Origin: Streptomyces sp. NBC_00536
Lineage (GTDB): Bacteria; Actinomycetota; Actinomycetes; Streptomycetales; Streptomycetaceae
Reading direction: 5' to 3'
Length of the DNA: 64,000 bases
Assembly (NCBI RefSeq): GCF_036346295.1
Contig: NZ_CP107819.1
Coordinates: forward strand, 7,750,001-7,814,000
Below, piece after piece: positions 8,353 through 16,075 of the stretch. Position numbers and translations under genes: made by a program. Within the stretch, counting starts at the first letter, position 1; each line of letters begins with the position of its first letter. The notes under the pieces are model-generated. The model ran no database searches and was not told where the DNA came from. It worked only from the letters and a program-made list of their open reading frames with translations.

Positions 8353-9966
8353 TTGGTCCGCCAGCCCTCACTCCGTCCTGCCGCGCCGTTCACCCGCGTC
8401 GCGCTGCCCGTCCTTCCCGCGCTCCTGCTGGCGCTGCTGCCCGTCCTCCCGGCGGCCGCCGCCGACGCGCCGCACCTCGATTCCGTCGAACGGACGCTCC
8501 GTCAGGTCAGCCCCGGTCTCGAAGGCCGGGTGTGGGAGCGCACCGCGGGCAACAGCCTCGACGCGTCCACACCGGGCGGCGGCGACTGGCTGCTCCAGAC
8601 CCCCGGCTGCTGGGGTGACGCCACCTGCGCCGACCGCCCCGGCACCCGGCGGCTGCTCGACAAGATGACCGAGAACATCTCCCGCGCGCGGCACACCGTG
8701 GACATATCCACCCTGGCGCCGTTCCCCGACGGCGCCTTCCAGGACGCCCTCGTCGTCGGCCTGAAGGCATCGGCCGCGGCCGGGAACAAGCTCACGGTCC
8801 GGGTGCTGGTCGGGGCGGCCCCGGTGTACCACCTGAACGTCGTACCGTCGAAGTACCGGGACGAACTGGTGGGCAGGCTCGGCGCGGACGCGCCGAACGT
8901 CACGCTCAACGTCGCCTCGATGACCACCTCCAAGACCGCGTTCTCCTGGAACCACTCCAAACTCCTCGTGGTCGACGGCCAGTCGGCCGTCACCGGTGGC
9001 ATCAACAGCTGGAAGGGCGACTACCTCGACACCGCCCACCCGGTGTCCGACGTCGACCTCGCGCTGAGCGGCCCCGCCGCCGCCTCCGCGGGGAAGTACC
9101 TGGACGAGCTGTGGTCCTGGACCTGCCAGAACAAGGGCAACATCGCGAGCGTCTGGTTCGCCTCCTCCAACGGCGCCGGATGCCTGCCCGCACTGGCGCG
9201 GGTGGAGCCGCCCGCGCCCGCCACGGGCGACGTACCGGTGATCGCGGTCGGCGGCCTCGGCGTGGGGATCCGGCGCAACGACCCGGCCTCGCTCTTCCAG
9301 TCAGTCCTGCCGACCGCGCCCGACACCAAATGCGTCGTCGGCCTGCACGACAACACCAACGCCGACCGCGACTACGACACGGTCAACCCCGAGGAGAGCG
9401 CCCTGCGCACGCTGATCTCCAGTGCGGGCGCGCACATCGAGATCTCACAGCAGGACCTCAACGCCACCTGCCCGCCCCTGCCGCGCTACGACATCCGCAC
9501 CTACGACGCCCTCGCCGAGCGCCTGGCCGCGGGCGTCAAGGTCCGCATCGTCGTCAGTGATCCGGCCAACCGCGGCGCCGTGGGCAGCGGGGGCTACTCG
9601 CAGATCAAGTCCCTCTCCGAGATCAGCGACACGCTCCGCGACCGCCTGGCGCGCCTCACGGGCGACCAGGCCCGCGCCCGTACCGTGATGTGCTCCGGGC
9701 TCCAGCTCGCCACCTTCCGCAGCGCCGCGAACCCGACCTGGGCGGACGGTCACCCGTACGCGCAGCACCACAAGCTGGTCTCCGTCGACGACGCGGCCTT
9801 CTACATCGGGTCGAAGAACCTCTACCCCGCGTGGCTCCAGGACTTCGGCTATGTGGTGGAGAGCCCGGCCGCCGCGGGGCAGCTGCGCACGCAACTGCTC
9901 GCGCCGCAGTGGCAGTACTCCAAGGCGACCGCCACGGTCGACTACGAGCAGGGCATCTGTCGCTGA
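8353..9966 (+). CDS. secreted phospholipase D
   Basis: A 537-residue secreted enzyme of the Streptomyces phospholipase D type, which hydrolyses and transphosphatidylates phospholipid head groups outside the cell. A signal peptide is visible (residues 1-37; [19 protein letters not shown]). Both catalytic HKD motifs are intact. The first is HSKLLVVD (H201, K203, D208) with the following GGINSW. The second is HHKLVSVD (H472, K474, D479) followed by GSKNLYP. The length matches the roughly 500-540 residues of secreted actinomycete enzymes. The chosen TTG start at 8353 has AAGGA a suitable distance upstream. A hairpin follows the stop codon. Confidence 0.93.
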   Translation: MVRQPSLRPAAPFTRVALPVLPALLLALLPVLPAAAADAPHLDSVERTLRQVSPGLEGRVWERTAGNSLDASTPGGGDWLLQTPGCWGDATCADRPGTRRLLDKMTENISRARHTVDISTLAPFPDGAFQDALVVGLKASAAAGNKLTVRVLVGAAPVYHLNVVPSKYRDELVGRLGADAPNVTLNVASMTTSKTAFSWNHSKLLVVDGQSAVTGGINSWKGDYLDTAHPVSDVDLALSGPAAASAGKYLDELWSWTCQNKGNIASVWFASSNGAGCLPALARVEPPAPATGDVPVIAVGGLGVGIRRNDPASLFQSVLPTAPDTKCVVGLHDNTNADRDYDTVNPEESALRTLISSAGAHIEISQQDLNATCPPLPRYDIRTYDALAERLAAGVKVRIVVSDPANRGAVGSGGYSQIKSLSEISDTLRDRLARLTGDQARARTVMCSGLQLATFRSAANPTWADGHPYAQHHKLVSVDDAAFYIGSKNLYPAWLQDFGYVVESPAAAGQLRTQLLAPQWQYSKATATVDYEQGICR

Positions 9967-9973
9967 TACGGGC

Positions 9974-10009
9974 GGTGCGCCGCGGCCCGGGACGGGGTCG
10001 CGGCGCACC
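9974..10009 (+). terminator. terminator hairpin after phospholipase D
   Basis: GGTGCGCCGCG (9974-9984) pairs perfectly with CGCGGCGCACC (9999-10009) across a 14-nt loop, starting 8 bp after the phospholipase D stop codon. Confidence 0.65.
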
Positions 10010-10027
10010 ACCGGTCAGTCGAGCGGT

Positions 10028-10123
10028 GGATCAGCGGATCAGCGGATCAGCGGATCAGCGGATCAGCGGATCAGCGGATCGGCGGTTCAGTGGATCAGTG
10101 GATCGGCGGATCAGTGGAACAGC
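10028..10123. repeat. 8-bp tandem repeat (GGATCAGC), about 12 units
   Basis: Six exact copies of GGATCAGC (10028-10075) are followed by six degenerate copies (GGATCGGC, GGTTCAGT, GGATCAGT and similar). The last unit overlaps the 3' end of the secreted-protein gene at 10111-10620. The array lies between two convergent genes. The gradient from exact to degenerate copies suggests recent expansion at the left end by slippage. Confidence 0.9.
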
Positions 10124-10620
10124 ATGGACGCGCCGCCGGCGGCCGTGGTGACCGAGCCGGGGCAGAGGAAGCTCCCCGAGGTCTTGGTCGCGGTGAAGGC
10201 CTGGTTGAGGTACTTGCGGGTGGCCCCGTCGCGGTTCCACGCGATGTTGGTGGCCTTGTAGCGGCAGGAGACGAAGCTCTGCTTGCCGGTGATGTCGATC
10301 GCGTCCGTCTTCGCGAGGCCGTTCGCGTCGTCGAAGGTGAACGCGGGGTTGTTGTTGAGCGCCGCGGTGATGCCGCCGGTACAGGACAGGTTGCCGCCCG
10401 GCGTGTTGATGGTGGTGCGGTCGACCGTCAGCGCGGTGGGGGGATTGGCGCTCGTCTTGGCGTTGGTCCAGGTGCAGGTGTTGCCCGAGACCACGATGAC
10501 GCCGTCGGCCCGCTGGTCGGCGGTGGGTCCGAGGGCGATCGCCGCCGAGGATCCGGCGAGGACCGTGGCGGCGGCCAGGGCGGTCAGGCCCGTCCATTTC
10601 CTGATGCTGGTCATGCTCAT
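10111..10620 (-). CDS. secreted protein of unknown function
   Basis: A 169-residue exported protein. The N-terminus (MTSIRKWTGLTALAAATVLA then GSSAAIA) is a typical Sec signal peptide with cleavage near residue 29. The mature part has three to four cysteines (NTCTW, LSCTGG, SCRY, FLCPG) that could form two disulfides, and many Thr/Asn/Gly residues, suggesting a small beta-rich extracellular domain. The ATG at 10618-10620 lies after GAGGAGCG. Its last codons lie in the tandem repeat at 10028-10123, so the C-terminus could vary between strains. I do not recognise a named family. Confidence 0.75.
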   Translation of the reverse strand: MSMTSIRKWTGLTALAAATVLAGSSAAIALGPTADQRADGVIVVSGNTCTWTNAKTSANPPTALTVDRTTINTPGGNLSCTGGITAALNNNPAFTFDDANGLAKTDAIDITGKQSFVSCRYKATNIAWNRDGATRKYLNQAFTATKTSGSFLCPGSVTTAAGGASMLFH

Positions 10621-10706
10621 CGTGCGCTCCTCATTGTCATGGCCCAGTGGGGTGGACTGACGCGCCAGGGAACGTCCCACAGGGACCTTGAAATGTCAGG
10701 CCCATG

Positions 10707-11003
10707 TCATGCAATTGGCCGGATGGCTCCACCGGTGCGGCGGCCGAGTGCGGCGTTGGCCTTCATCAGGAGGGGGATCAGGCCGTAGGCGGCCACGGGG
10801 ACGACCACCCCGGTGAGGATCAGTGTCCGCAGCGGCAGCGGGAGACCGGCGGTGACCGGACCGAGCAGTCCGAGGGCGAGGGTGATCGTCGGGTAGACGG
10901 CCAGCCAGGTGATCAGCGCCCGGCGGTGTATGGACGGAACGGCCGGAGAGGCGGCCTGGGTGGCCGGGGTGGCGGGAACGGGGGCGGGCGTGGTCGCGGG
11001 CAT
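10707..11003 (-). CDS. small two-span membrane protein
   Basis: A 98-residue protein with a Pro/Ala/Thr-rich soluble N-terminus (about 1-30) and two hydrophobic spans (ALITWLAVYPTITLALGLLG, and LILTGVVVPVAAYGLIPLLM). The spans are joined by a short turn containing LPLPLRT. This closely resembles the membrane tail found at the C-terminus of some antibiotic-biosynthesis-monooxygenase (ABM) fold proteins, here without the ABM domain. The ATG at 11001-11003 is preceded by GGAGACCCCC. It is divergent from the TetR gene at 11128, and two palindromes lie between them. It is therefore a likely target of that regulator. Confidence 0.75.
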   Translation of the reverse strand: MPATTPAPVPATPATQAASPAVPSIHRRALITWLAVYPTITLALGLLGPVTAGLPLPLRTLILTGVVVPVAAYGLIPLLMKANAALGRRTGGAIRPIA

Positions 11004-11047
11004 GGGGGTCTCCTGGTCATGGGGTGCCGAGCGGCTGGATCCCTGAT

Positions 11048-11067
11048 CTCCAACCAGCTGGTTGGAG
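11048..11067. promoter_or_regulatory. perfect 20-bp palindrome, likely TetR operator 1
   Basis: CTCCAACCAGCTGGTTGGAG is fully symmetrical and lies between the divergent membrane-protein and TetR genes. A second copy of its arms occurs at 11091-11108. Spacing and symmetry fit binding by a dimeric TetR repressor. Confidence 0.75.
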
Positions 11068-11090
11068 TCTTGCACGTGATCCACTCCATT

Positions 11091-11108
11091 TCCAACCCAC
11101 TGGTTGGA
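11091..11108. promoter_or_regulatory. second CCAACC/GGTTGG palindrome, likely TetR operator 2
   Basis: TCCAACC and GGTTGGA flank a 4-bp centre, the same arms as in the palindrome at 11048-11067. A TAGAGT -10-like hexamer at 11115-11120 lies only 8 bp before the ATG at 11128, so the regulator mRNA may be leaderless. The operator would cover its promoter. Confidence 0.68.
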
Positions 11109-11127
11109 GATGGGCTAGAGTCGGGCC

Positions 11128-11712
11128 ATGGCCTGGGACACTGCGCGCACGAAACAGCTCCTGCTCGACGCCGCGGTCGAGGAGTTCGCCGAACACGGCC
11201 CCGAAGGCGCCCGTGTCGCCCGTGTCGCGACCCGCGCGGGCGTCAACAAGGAGCGCATCTACCAGTACTTCGGCGGCAAGGAGAAGCTGTTCGCCGCCGT
11301 CCTGGAGTGCGAACTGCAGAAGCTCGCCGCCGCGGTGCCGCTGGACGAAGCGCAGGCCAAGGACCTCGGCGACTACGCGGGCCGGGTGTTCGACTACCAC
11401 CGGCAGCACCCGCACTTCGTGCGCCTCCTCGCCTGGGAGGGGCTCCAGTGCCAGGACTGGGTGGCCGCCCAGTGCGAGCGCACCGACCACTACGACGAGA
11501 AGATCGCGGCCATCGCCGCCGCCCAGCGGGCCGGCGCGCTCACCGGAGCCGTCGCGCCCGGGCAGCTCATGCACACGGTGATCTCCTTGACCGTGTCCTG
11601 GTTCAACCTGCCGCAGCTCTCCCGGATGCTGGTCCCCGCCGTCGCGGATGAGGGTGCCACCGCGCAGCGTGCGGCCCTGGTCGAGGCGGTCCGCCGCCTC
11701 ACGGCGACCTGA
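11128..11712 (+). CDS. TetR-family transcriptional regulator
   Basis: A 194-residue TetR protein. The DNA-binding domain spans about residues 6-52 (LLLDAAVEEFAEHG, then VARVATRAGVNKERIYQYFGGKEKLFAAVLE). The remaining all-helical part is the ligand/dimer domain. The start ATG at 11128 is close to a -10-like TAGAGT, so translation may be leaderless. The gene is divergent from a small membrane protein, with two CCAACC/GGTTGG palindromes between. It most likely represses both itself and that gene. The ligand is unknown. Confidence 0.92.
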   Translation: MAWDTARTKQLLLDAAVEEFAEHGPEGARVARVATRAGVNKERIYQYFGGKEKLFAAVLECELQKLAAAVPLDEAQAKDLGDYAGRVFDYHRQHPHFVRLLAWEGLQCQDWVAAQCERTDHYDEKIAAIAAAQRAGALTGAVAPGQLMHTVISLTVSWFNLPQLSRMLVPAVADEGATAQRAALVEAVRRLTAT

Positions 11713-11724
11713 GCCGCAGGCGGG

Positions 11725-12690
11725 TCAGATGGTGACGACGGACTTGCCGCGGACCCGGTGTTCCGCCAGGCTCCGGACGGCCTCGGGCGCCTCGCGCAGC
11801 GGGTACGTCCGGTCCAGGGCCGGGATCAGCTGCCCGGCCTCGACGAAGCCGACGAGCGCCAGCAGGTCCTCGTACCGCTCCACCGCGGCCATCGGCCGGA
11901 GCCGCTGCCCGACGAACGGCGAGAGCAGAGCGGCCCGCAGCAGGCGGCCCAGCCCGCCGGTCCACGGGCCGCCGCTCTCGTTGCCCACCAGGACGAGCGT
12001 CCCCCGGGGCGTGAGGGCCCGCCGCAGCCGGGAGAGGCGCCGGCCGCCCGCGATGTCGAGGACGAGGTCGTAGCCGTCGCCGATGTCCGCGCGGGTGTAG
12101 TCGATGACGTGGTCCGCGCCGAGCGAGCGGACCAGGCCGGTCTTCGCGGTGCCGCACACCCCCGTGACCTCCGCGCCGTACGCCTTGGCCAGCTGCACGG
12201 CGTACGATCCGACGCCCCCGGAAGCGCCGATGACCAGCACCTTCTGACCGGCCGCCAACCCGCCGCTGTCGCGCAGGGCCTGGAGCGCGGTGAGCCCGGA
12301 CACCGGCAGCGCGGCGGCCTGTTCGAAGCTCAGGGAGGGCGGCTTCAGGGCGAGTTTGGCCTGTGGCGCGCACGCGTACTCGGCGAAGGCGCCCTTGCCG
12401 ATCCCGAACACCTCGTCGCCCGGCCGCAGTCGGGTCACCTGCGGGCCGACCGCCTCGACCGTGCCCGCGAGGTCCATGCCGGGGATGCGGTGTCTGGGCC
12501 GCCGGAGCCCGTAGCCCATGAGCCGGACCGGATACGGCGTCCCCGTCATCAGGTGCCAGACCCCGGCGTCGACCCCGGCGGCGCGCACCCGTACGAGGAC
12601 GTCGTCGTCCCCGGGGACGGGCCGTTCGGTGTCGGCGTCGAACCTCATCGCGTCGGCCGTGCCGTACGCGTCCTGGACGATGGCCCTCAT
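11725..12690 (-). CDS. zinc-free medium-chain quinone oxidoreductase-like protein
   Basis: A 321-residue NAD(P)H-dependent reductase of the medium-chain dehydrogenase family, NAD(P)-dependent alcohol dehydrogenase/quinone oxidoreductase branch. The GroES-like N-terminal domain is followed by the typical nucleotide-binding signature VLVIGASGGVGSYAVQLAKA at about 151-170. Further signs are PGMDLAGTVEAVG and GLTALQAL. The cysteine/histidine ligands of zinc alcohol dehydrogenases are absent. Its ATG at 12688-12690 overlaps the stop of the Xre gene by ATGA, so it is the third gene of an operon starting at 13381. It may detoxify an electrophile under that regulator; the substrate is unknown. Confidence 0.9.
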   Translation of the reverse strand: MRAIVQDAYGTADAMRFDADTERPVPGDDDVLVRVRAAGVDAGVWHLMTGTPYPVRLMGYGLRRPRHRIPGMDLAGTVEAVGPQVTRLRPGDEVFGIGKGAFAEYACAPQAKLALKPPSLSFEQAAALPVSGLTALQALRDSGGLAAGQKVLVIGASGGVGSYAVQLAKAYGAEVTGVCGTAKTGLVRSLGADHVIDYTRADIGDGYDLVLDIAGGRRLSRLRRALTPRGTLVLVGNESGGPWTGGLGRLLRAALLSPFVGQRLRPMAAVERYEDLLALVGFVEAGQLIPALDRTYPLREAPEAVRSLAEHRVRGKSVVTI

Positions 12691-12959
12691 GGTGTCCCGC
12701 TTCCGGTGTCGGTTTCCGTTGTGCCGTCGGTGCCGGACGCTTCGTCGTCCGGGTACTGGAAGACCTCGTCGAGCGGGACCTTGAAGACGCGGGCGATCCG
12801 GAACGCCATCTGGAGCGAGGGGGAGTAGCGCCCCTTCTCGATGGCGATGACGGTCTGGCGCGTCACACCGATCCGGTCCGCCAGCTCGGCCTGGGTCATC
12901 TCCCCGTGCGCGAACCGCAGGGCGCGGATGCTGTTGGTGACCTCCGTCGGCTTCACCAT
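12687..12959 (-). CDS. Xre-family helix-turn-helix regulator (short type)
   Basis: A 90-residue protein that is essentially one HTH domain. RALRFAHGEMTQAELADRIG, VTRQTVIAIEKGRYSPSLQ and ARVFKVPLDEVFQYP are the standard helices of the short Xre/YozG type. The ATG at 12957-12959 begins inside the end of the upstream membrane-protein gene, and the stop overlaps the oxidoreductase start, so all three are translationally coupled. Two related palindromic sites before the operon (13420-13437 and 13466-13483) are candidate targets. Pairing of such a regulator with a small membrane protein is common in actinobacteria; the signal is unknown. Confidence 0.9.
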   Translation of the reverse strand: MVKPTEVTNSIRALRFAHGEMTQAELADRIGVTRQTVIAIEKGRYSPSLQMAFRIARVFKVPLDEVFQYPDDEASGTDGTTETDTGSGTP

Positions 12960-13381
12960 GGCTGGAAGCCCGACCGGTAGGCGGCGATCCGCGCCGCGGA
13001 ACCGAGCACCGCCGACAGGACGAAGGCCAGGTACACGGCGTTGGCGATCCAGAAGCGGTCCCAGTCGGCCATCGCCATCAGCAGCGCCGCGATGGCGCCG
13101 ATGGCGACGAAGGACTGTCCGATGTGCTCGCCGAACCGGCTGATCTCCCGGTCGCGCTGGTCCGTTCTGCGGCCGCCCCGGGGTGAGGCGATGCCCAGGG
13201 CGATGGTGACCGCGATGGTCGCGCCGGTCGAACCGCCGACCGACCACAGCAGCAGCGGTACGTACGCCACTTCGGTCAGCGGGCCGTCCCCCGCCCGGCT
13301 CAGGAGCAGGGAGAGGTAGACCGCGTACGCCGCGACGGCCACCAGCCCCATCGTCCAGGCGCGCTTCTCTTCGAACGACAT
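12953..13381 (-). CDS. four-span membrane protein of unknown function
   Basis: A 142-residue integral membrane protein with hydrophobic segments at about 10-28, 38-62, 88-104 and 110-130. A basic loop (SPRGGRRTDQRDREISRFGE) comes between the second and third. It is the first gene of a three-gene operon with a short Xre regulator (7-bp overlap) and a quinone-oxidoreductase-like enzyme. Proteins of this shape are often found before short Xre regulators and may sense the membrane state or modulate the regulator, but that is inference. The ATG at 13379-13381 follows a GGGGAGC ribosome-binding site. Confidence 0.8.
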   Translation of the reverse strand: MSFEEKRAWTMGLVAVAAYAVYLSLLLSRAGDGPLTEVAYVPLLLWSVGGSTGATIAVTIALGIASPRGGRRTDQRDREISRFGEHIGQSFVAIGAIAALLMAMADWDRFWIANAVYLAFVLSAVLGSAARIAAYRSGFQPW

Positions 13382-13419
13382 GCGTGCTCCCCGTTGCCGT
13401 GTAGAGCCAACTCAAGTCA

Positions 13420-13437
13420 TGTAAAGCATCTTTGACA
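13420..13437. promoter_or_regulatory. palindromic site 1 upstream of the Xre operon
   Basis: TGTAAAGCATCTTTGACA is nearly symmetrical (TGTAAAG / CTTTGACA). A related sequence lies in opposite orientation at 13466-13483 (about 15 of 18 positions shared). Both lie upstream of the operon starting at 13381 and are the best candidates for autoregulation by its Xre protein. Confidence 0.6.
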
Positions 13438-13465
13438 CCGTGAACGTAAGGTCTGCTTGACCTCA

Positions 13466-13483
13466 TGTCAATGATTCTTTACT
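13466..13483. promoter_or_regulatory. palindromic site 2 upstream of the Xre operon
   Basis: Read on the minus strand this is AGTAAAGAATCATTGACA, an inverted copy of the site at 13420-13437. The two are 46 bp apart centre to centre. AT-rich sequence is rare in this window, which makes the pair stand out. Confidence 0.55.
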
Positions 13484-13654
13484 TCCGGGTCGGGATGGAG
13501 CCGTATGGAGGCACGCATGGCACACCCGAGCGAGTGAGGGGCGCCGAAGTGGAACGGATCGACCGGCCTGACTGTCTACCCTGACGCGCACCGGAGGCGG
13601 GCGCCCGGACCCGGGGGGTCCGGCCCGGAACATCGCAGAGAGCAGTTCTGATCC

Positions 13655-14761
13655 GTGAGTCTGATGAGTAACGCGTTCCTGGTGACCATCCTGCTGGGTA
13701 CGTTTCTGGTGTTCGTGGCCGGAGTGTGGCTGTGGCCGCGGCTGGCCCGGCGCACCTGGCGGGCCGTGCTGGGCCGGGTCGGGCTGATCCTCGTCGCACA
13801 GGTGCTGGTCCTGGCCTCGGTGGGCCTCGTGGCGAACCGGACCTTCCTGCTCTACGGGTCGTGGGGCGACCTGTTCGCCGGACAGAAGACGGAAGCCGCC
13901 CAGGGCGACGCCCTGCCCGGCGGATCCGCCGTCAAGGTCCTCGCGCGGCAGAAGCCCGAGGTGCCCGGCAGCGCCGATCCGCGCTCGGCTGGGGTGGTCG
14001 AGAAGGTCCTGCTGACGGGCGAGCGGTCCCGGCAGGGCGGTGAGGCGTACGTCTACCTGCCGCCGGAGTACTTCCAGAAGGGGAACGAGAAGCGGAAGTT
14101 CCCCGCGGCGGTGGTCCTCACCGGATACCCGGGCATGGCCGAGAACCTGGTGCGCAACCTGCGCTATCCGAGGACGGCGTGGACGCTGGCCAAGGAGAAG
14201 AAGATGAAGCCGATGATCCTGGTGATGATGCGGCCCACCGTCGTCCCGTCCAACTCGCAGTGCATCGACATCCCGGGCGGCCCGGCCACGGAGACCTTCT
14301 TCGGGACCGACCTGACCCGGACGATCGCCAAGTCGTACCGGACGGGTACCGATGCGCGCGACTGGGGGATCATGGGCGACTCCACCGGCGGCTACTGCGC
14401 CTTGAAGATGGGGCTCCAGCACCAGGAGAGCTACTCGGTGGCCATCGGTCTGTCGGCGGACTACAAGCCGGAGGTGGACGCCCAGTCCGGAGACCTCTTC
14501 CACGGGGACAAGAAGCTGGAGAAGCGCTCGGACCTGATGACGAACCTGGAGCACCTGCCGAAGGGGAAGTCGTCCTTCCTGGTCACCACCTCCCTCATCG
14601 GCGAGTCGAACCTGAAGCCGACGCGGGAGTTCGTCGAGAAGGCCAAGGGCCGTGCGAGCGTCGCGTCGATCACCCTCGACAGCGGCGGACACGGCTTCAA
14701 CACCTGGCGCCGGGAGATCCCGCCCGCCATGGAGTGGATGAGCGCCCGCCTGGGGAAGTGA
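13655..14761 (+). CDS. membrane-anchored esterase (antigen 85/esterase D-like alpha/beta hydrolase)
   Basis: A 368-residue protein with two N-terminal membrane spans (about 6-25 and 42-62) followed by an extracytoplasmic alpha/beta-hydrolase domain. The nucleophile elbow is GDSTGG and the catalytic histidine lies in GGHGFNTW; the acid would fall between them. The layout matches the putative-esterase family that includes mycolyltransferases (antigen 85) and esterase D. Streptomyces makes no mycolic acids, so an acyl ester outside the cell is the likely substrate. The GTG at 13655 is used here; an ATG three codons later (13664) is possible. About 170 bp separate it from the divergent Xre operon region. 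Confidence 0.85.
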   Translation: MSLMSNAFLVTILLGTFLVFVAGVWLWPRLARRTWRAVLGRVGLILVAQVLVLASVGLVANRTFLLYGSWGDLFAGQKTEAAQGDALPGGSAVKVLARQKPEVPGSADPRSAGVVEKVLLTGERSRQGGEAYVYLPPEYFQKGNEKRKFPAAVVLTGYPGMAENLVRNLRYPRTAWTLAKEKKMKPMILVMMRPTVVPSNSQCIDIPGGPATETFFGTDLTRTIAKSYRTGTDARDWGIMGDSTGGYCALKMGLQHQESYSVAIGLSADYKPEVDAQSGDLFHGDKKLEKRSDLMTNLEHLPKGKSSFLVTTSLIGESNLKPTREFVEKAKGRASVASITLDSGGHGFNTWRREIPPAMEWMSARLGK

Positions 14762-14793
14762 CCGGCCCCGACGCGGTGGGGCAGCCGGCTTCA

Positions 14794-14808
14794 TAGAAAT
14801 AGTTTCTA
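14794..14808. promoter_or_regulatory. AT-rich inverted repeat upstream of a membrane-protein gene
   Basis: TAGAAA and TTTCTA flank TAG in a perfect inverted repeat, followed by more A-rich sequence, 44 bp before the ATG at 14852. In so GC-rich a genome this is a likely promoter/operator region, but the binding protein is unknown. Confidence 0.4.
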
Positions 14809-14851
14809 GAAAACCTTCCAGATTCGAAGCGGGCTGCTCCAGACTCGACCC

Positions 14852-16069
14852 ATGACGGGGAATCACCGAACGTCGGCACGCCCGGTGTTCTACTGCAATG
14901 TCGTCCTGCTGGCCGTGGGCCTGCTCCTGACCTGGGTCATCAGCGGTTCGCTCTACGACTACTACGTGCGCGCCACCCCGGTGACCGTGACGCTGGGGCA
15001 CTCCTGCAAGGTGCCCGTCATGGGGTCGAGCGGTGCCACGACCTGCGAAGGGGCCCGGTGGACGGTCGACGGCCGCACCGTGACCGGCACCCTGCGCCCG
15101 CACAACGGCGAGATCCACGGCGGCGCCCTCTTCTACGCCGGTCCCGGCACCGAGCCGCTGTCGTACAGCGGCCGGGCCCGGGCGCTCGGCGACACGGCCT
15201 ACAGCGAGCCCCGGCTCTCCCAGAGCGTCGCCGCCCTCACCACGGCCGCCCTGGCCGGCGTCGCCCTGCTCGGCGCCGCCGCGAGCGCTGTGCTGCTGCG
15301 GCGTGGCCGCCGCCGGGCGGCCATGACGGGGGCGGCGCCGGGGGTGGTGCCCGGGGCGGTGGGCGAGGTCCTCGGGCGGTACGCCGCGCGCCCCGACTAC
15401 CGGTCGATGCTGCTGGTGGAGGGCGCGGTCGTGGTCTTCGGGGCCTTCCTCGCGGTCGCCGTGCTGCTGCCCCCCGGCGAAGGGCTGCTGCCGGGGATCG
15501 CCGGCATGGCGGCCGCCCTCGCCGTGGTCCTCGCGGCCGGCCGCGGACTGCTCGCCGAGGTGCGCCGCGGCGAGCGCGGAGCGGTCCTGATCGGGCGGCG
15601 CGGGCTCGCCGTTCTCACCGGCGACACCAGCGTGTTCGTCTGCCCGTGGAGCGAGGCCAGCCTGCTCGGCGTACCGCAGACCGCCGGGAAGGCGGCGGAC
15701 ACCGCCGGGTTCACGGTGCGGGCCGACGGCGGCGCCCGCCACACCTTCCGCCCCTCCGGCTGGACGGGGTTCGCCGAGCTGCGCCGCGCCGCCTCCGAAG
15801 CCGTCTTCGCCGCGGCCTGGCCGCGCGCGGTGCGGGACCTGGCCGACGGCCGGAGCGTCCCCTTCGGCACCTTCACCGCCACCCCCACCGGCCTGCGGAC
15901 CCCCGGCGGGGAATTCGGCTGGCGGGACGTCGGCGGGCTGCGGATGGAGTCCCCCGGCCGGGCGCTCATCAAGACACCCGCCCGCGACGTCGTCCTCCCG
16001 CTCGCCAGGACCCCCGACGTCGAGGTGCTCCTCGGCCTGCTCCTCGGCCGCGGCCGCCGGGCAGCCTGA
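14852..16069 (+). CDS. membrane protein of unknown function
   Basis: A 405-residue protein. There is an N-terminal span (about 12-31), then an extracytoplasmic segment of about 90 residues with two cysteines (HSCKV and TTCEG) likely to form a disulfide. The second span is at about 126-148. A paired hydrophobic region lies at about 190-230, and a C-terminal cytoplasmic portion of about 175 residues follows. That portion resembles a PH-like fold in pattern only (repeating short strands such as GFTVRADGGARHTF), not proven. It lies alone, with an AT-rich palindrome upstream, and its end nearly touches the convergent AI-2E-family gene (6 bp). I do not recognise a named family. Confidence 0.75.
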   Translation: MTGNHRTSARPVFYCNVVLLAVGLLLTWVISGSLYDYYVRATPVTVTLGHSCKVPVMGSSGATTCEGARWTVDGRTVTGTLRPHNGEIHGGALFYAGPGTEPLSYSGRARALGDTAYSEPRLSQSVAALTTAALAGVALLGAAASAVLLRRGRRRAAMTGAAPGVVPGAVGEVLGRYAARPDYRSMLLVEGAVVVFGAFLAVAVLLPPGEGLLPGIAGMAAALAVVLAAGRGLLAEVRRGERGAVLIGRRGLAVLTGDTSVFVCPWSEASLLGVPQTAGKAADTAGFTVRADGGARHTFRPSGWTGFAELRRAASEAVFAAAWPRAVRDLADGRSVPFGTFTATPTGLRTPGGEFGWRDVGGLRMESPGRALIKTPARDVVLPLARTPDVEVLLGLLLGRGRRAA

Positions 16070-16075
16070 ATCCGG

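Noticed and set aside
10028..10123. CRISPR array
   Set aside because: The unit is only 8 bp, tandem without spacers, and no cas genes are present.
13463..15742. A 759-codon minus-strand frame across the esterase and membrane-protein genes
   Set aside because: Antisense shadow of two plus-strand genes with motifs and membrane segments; no protein features of its own.
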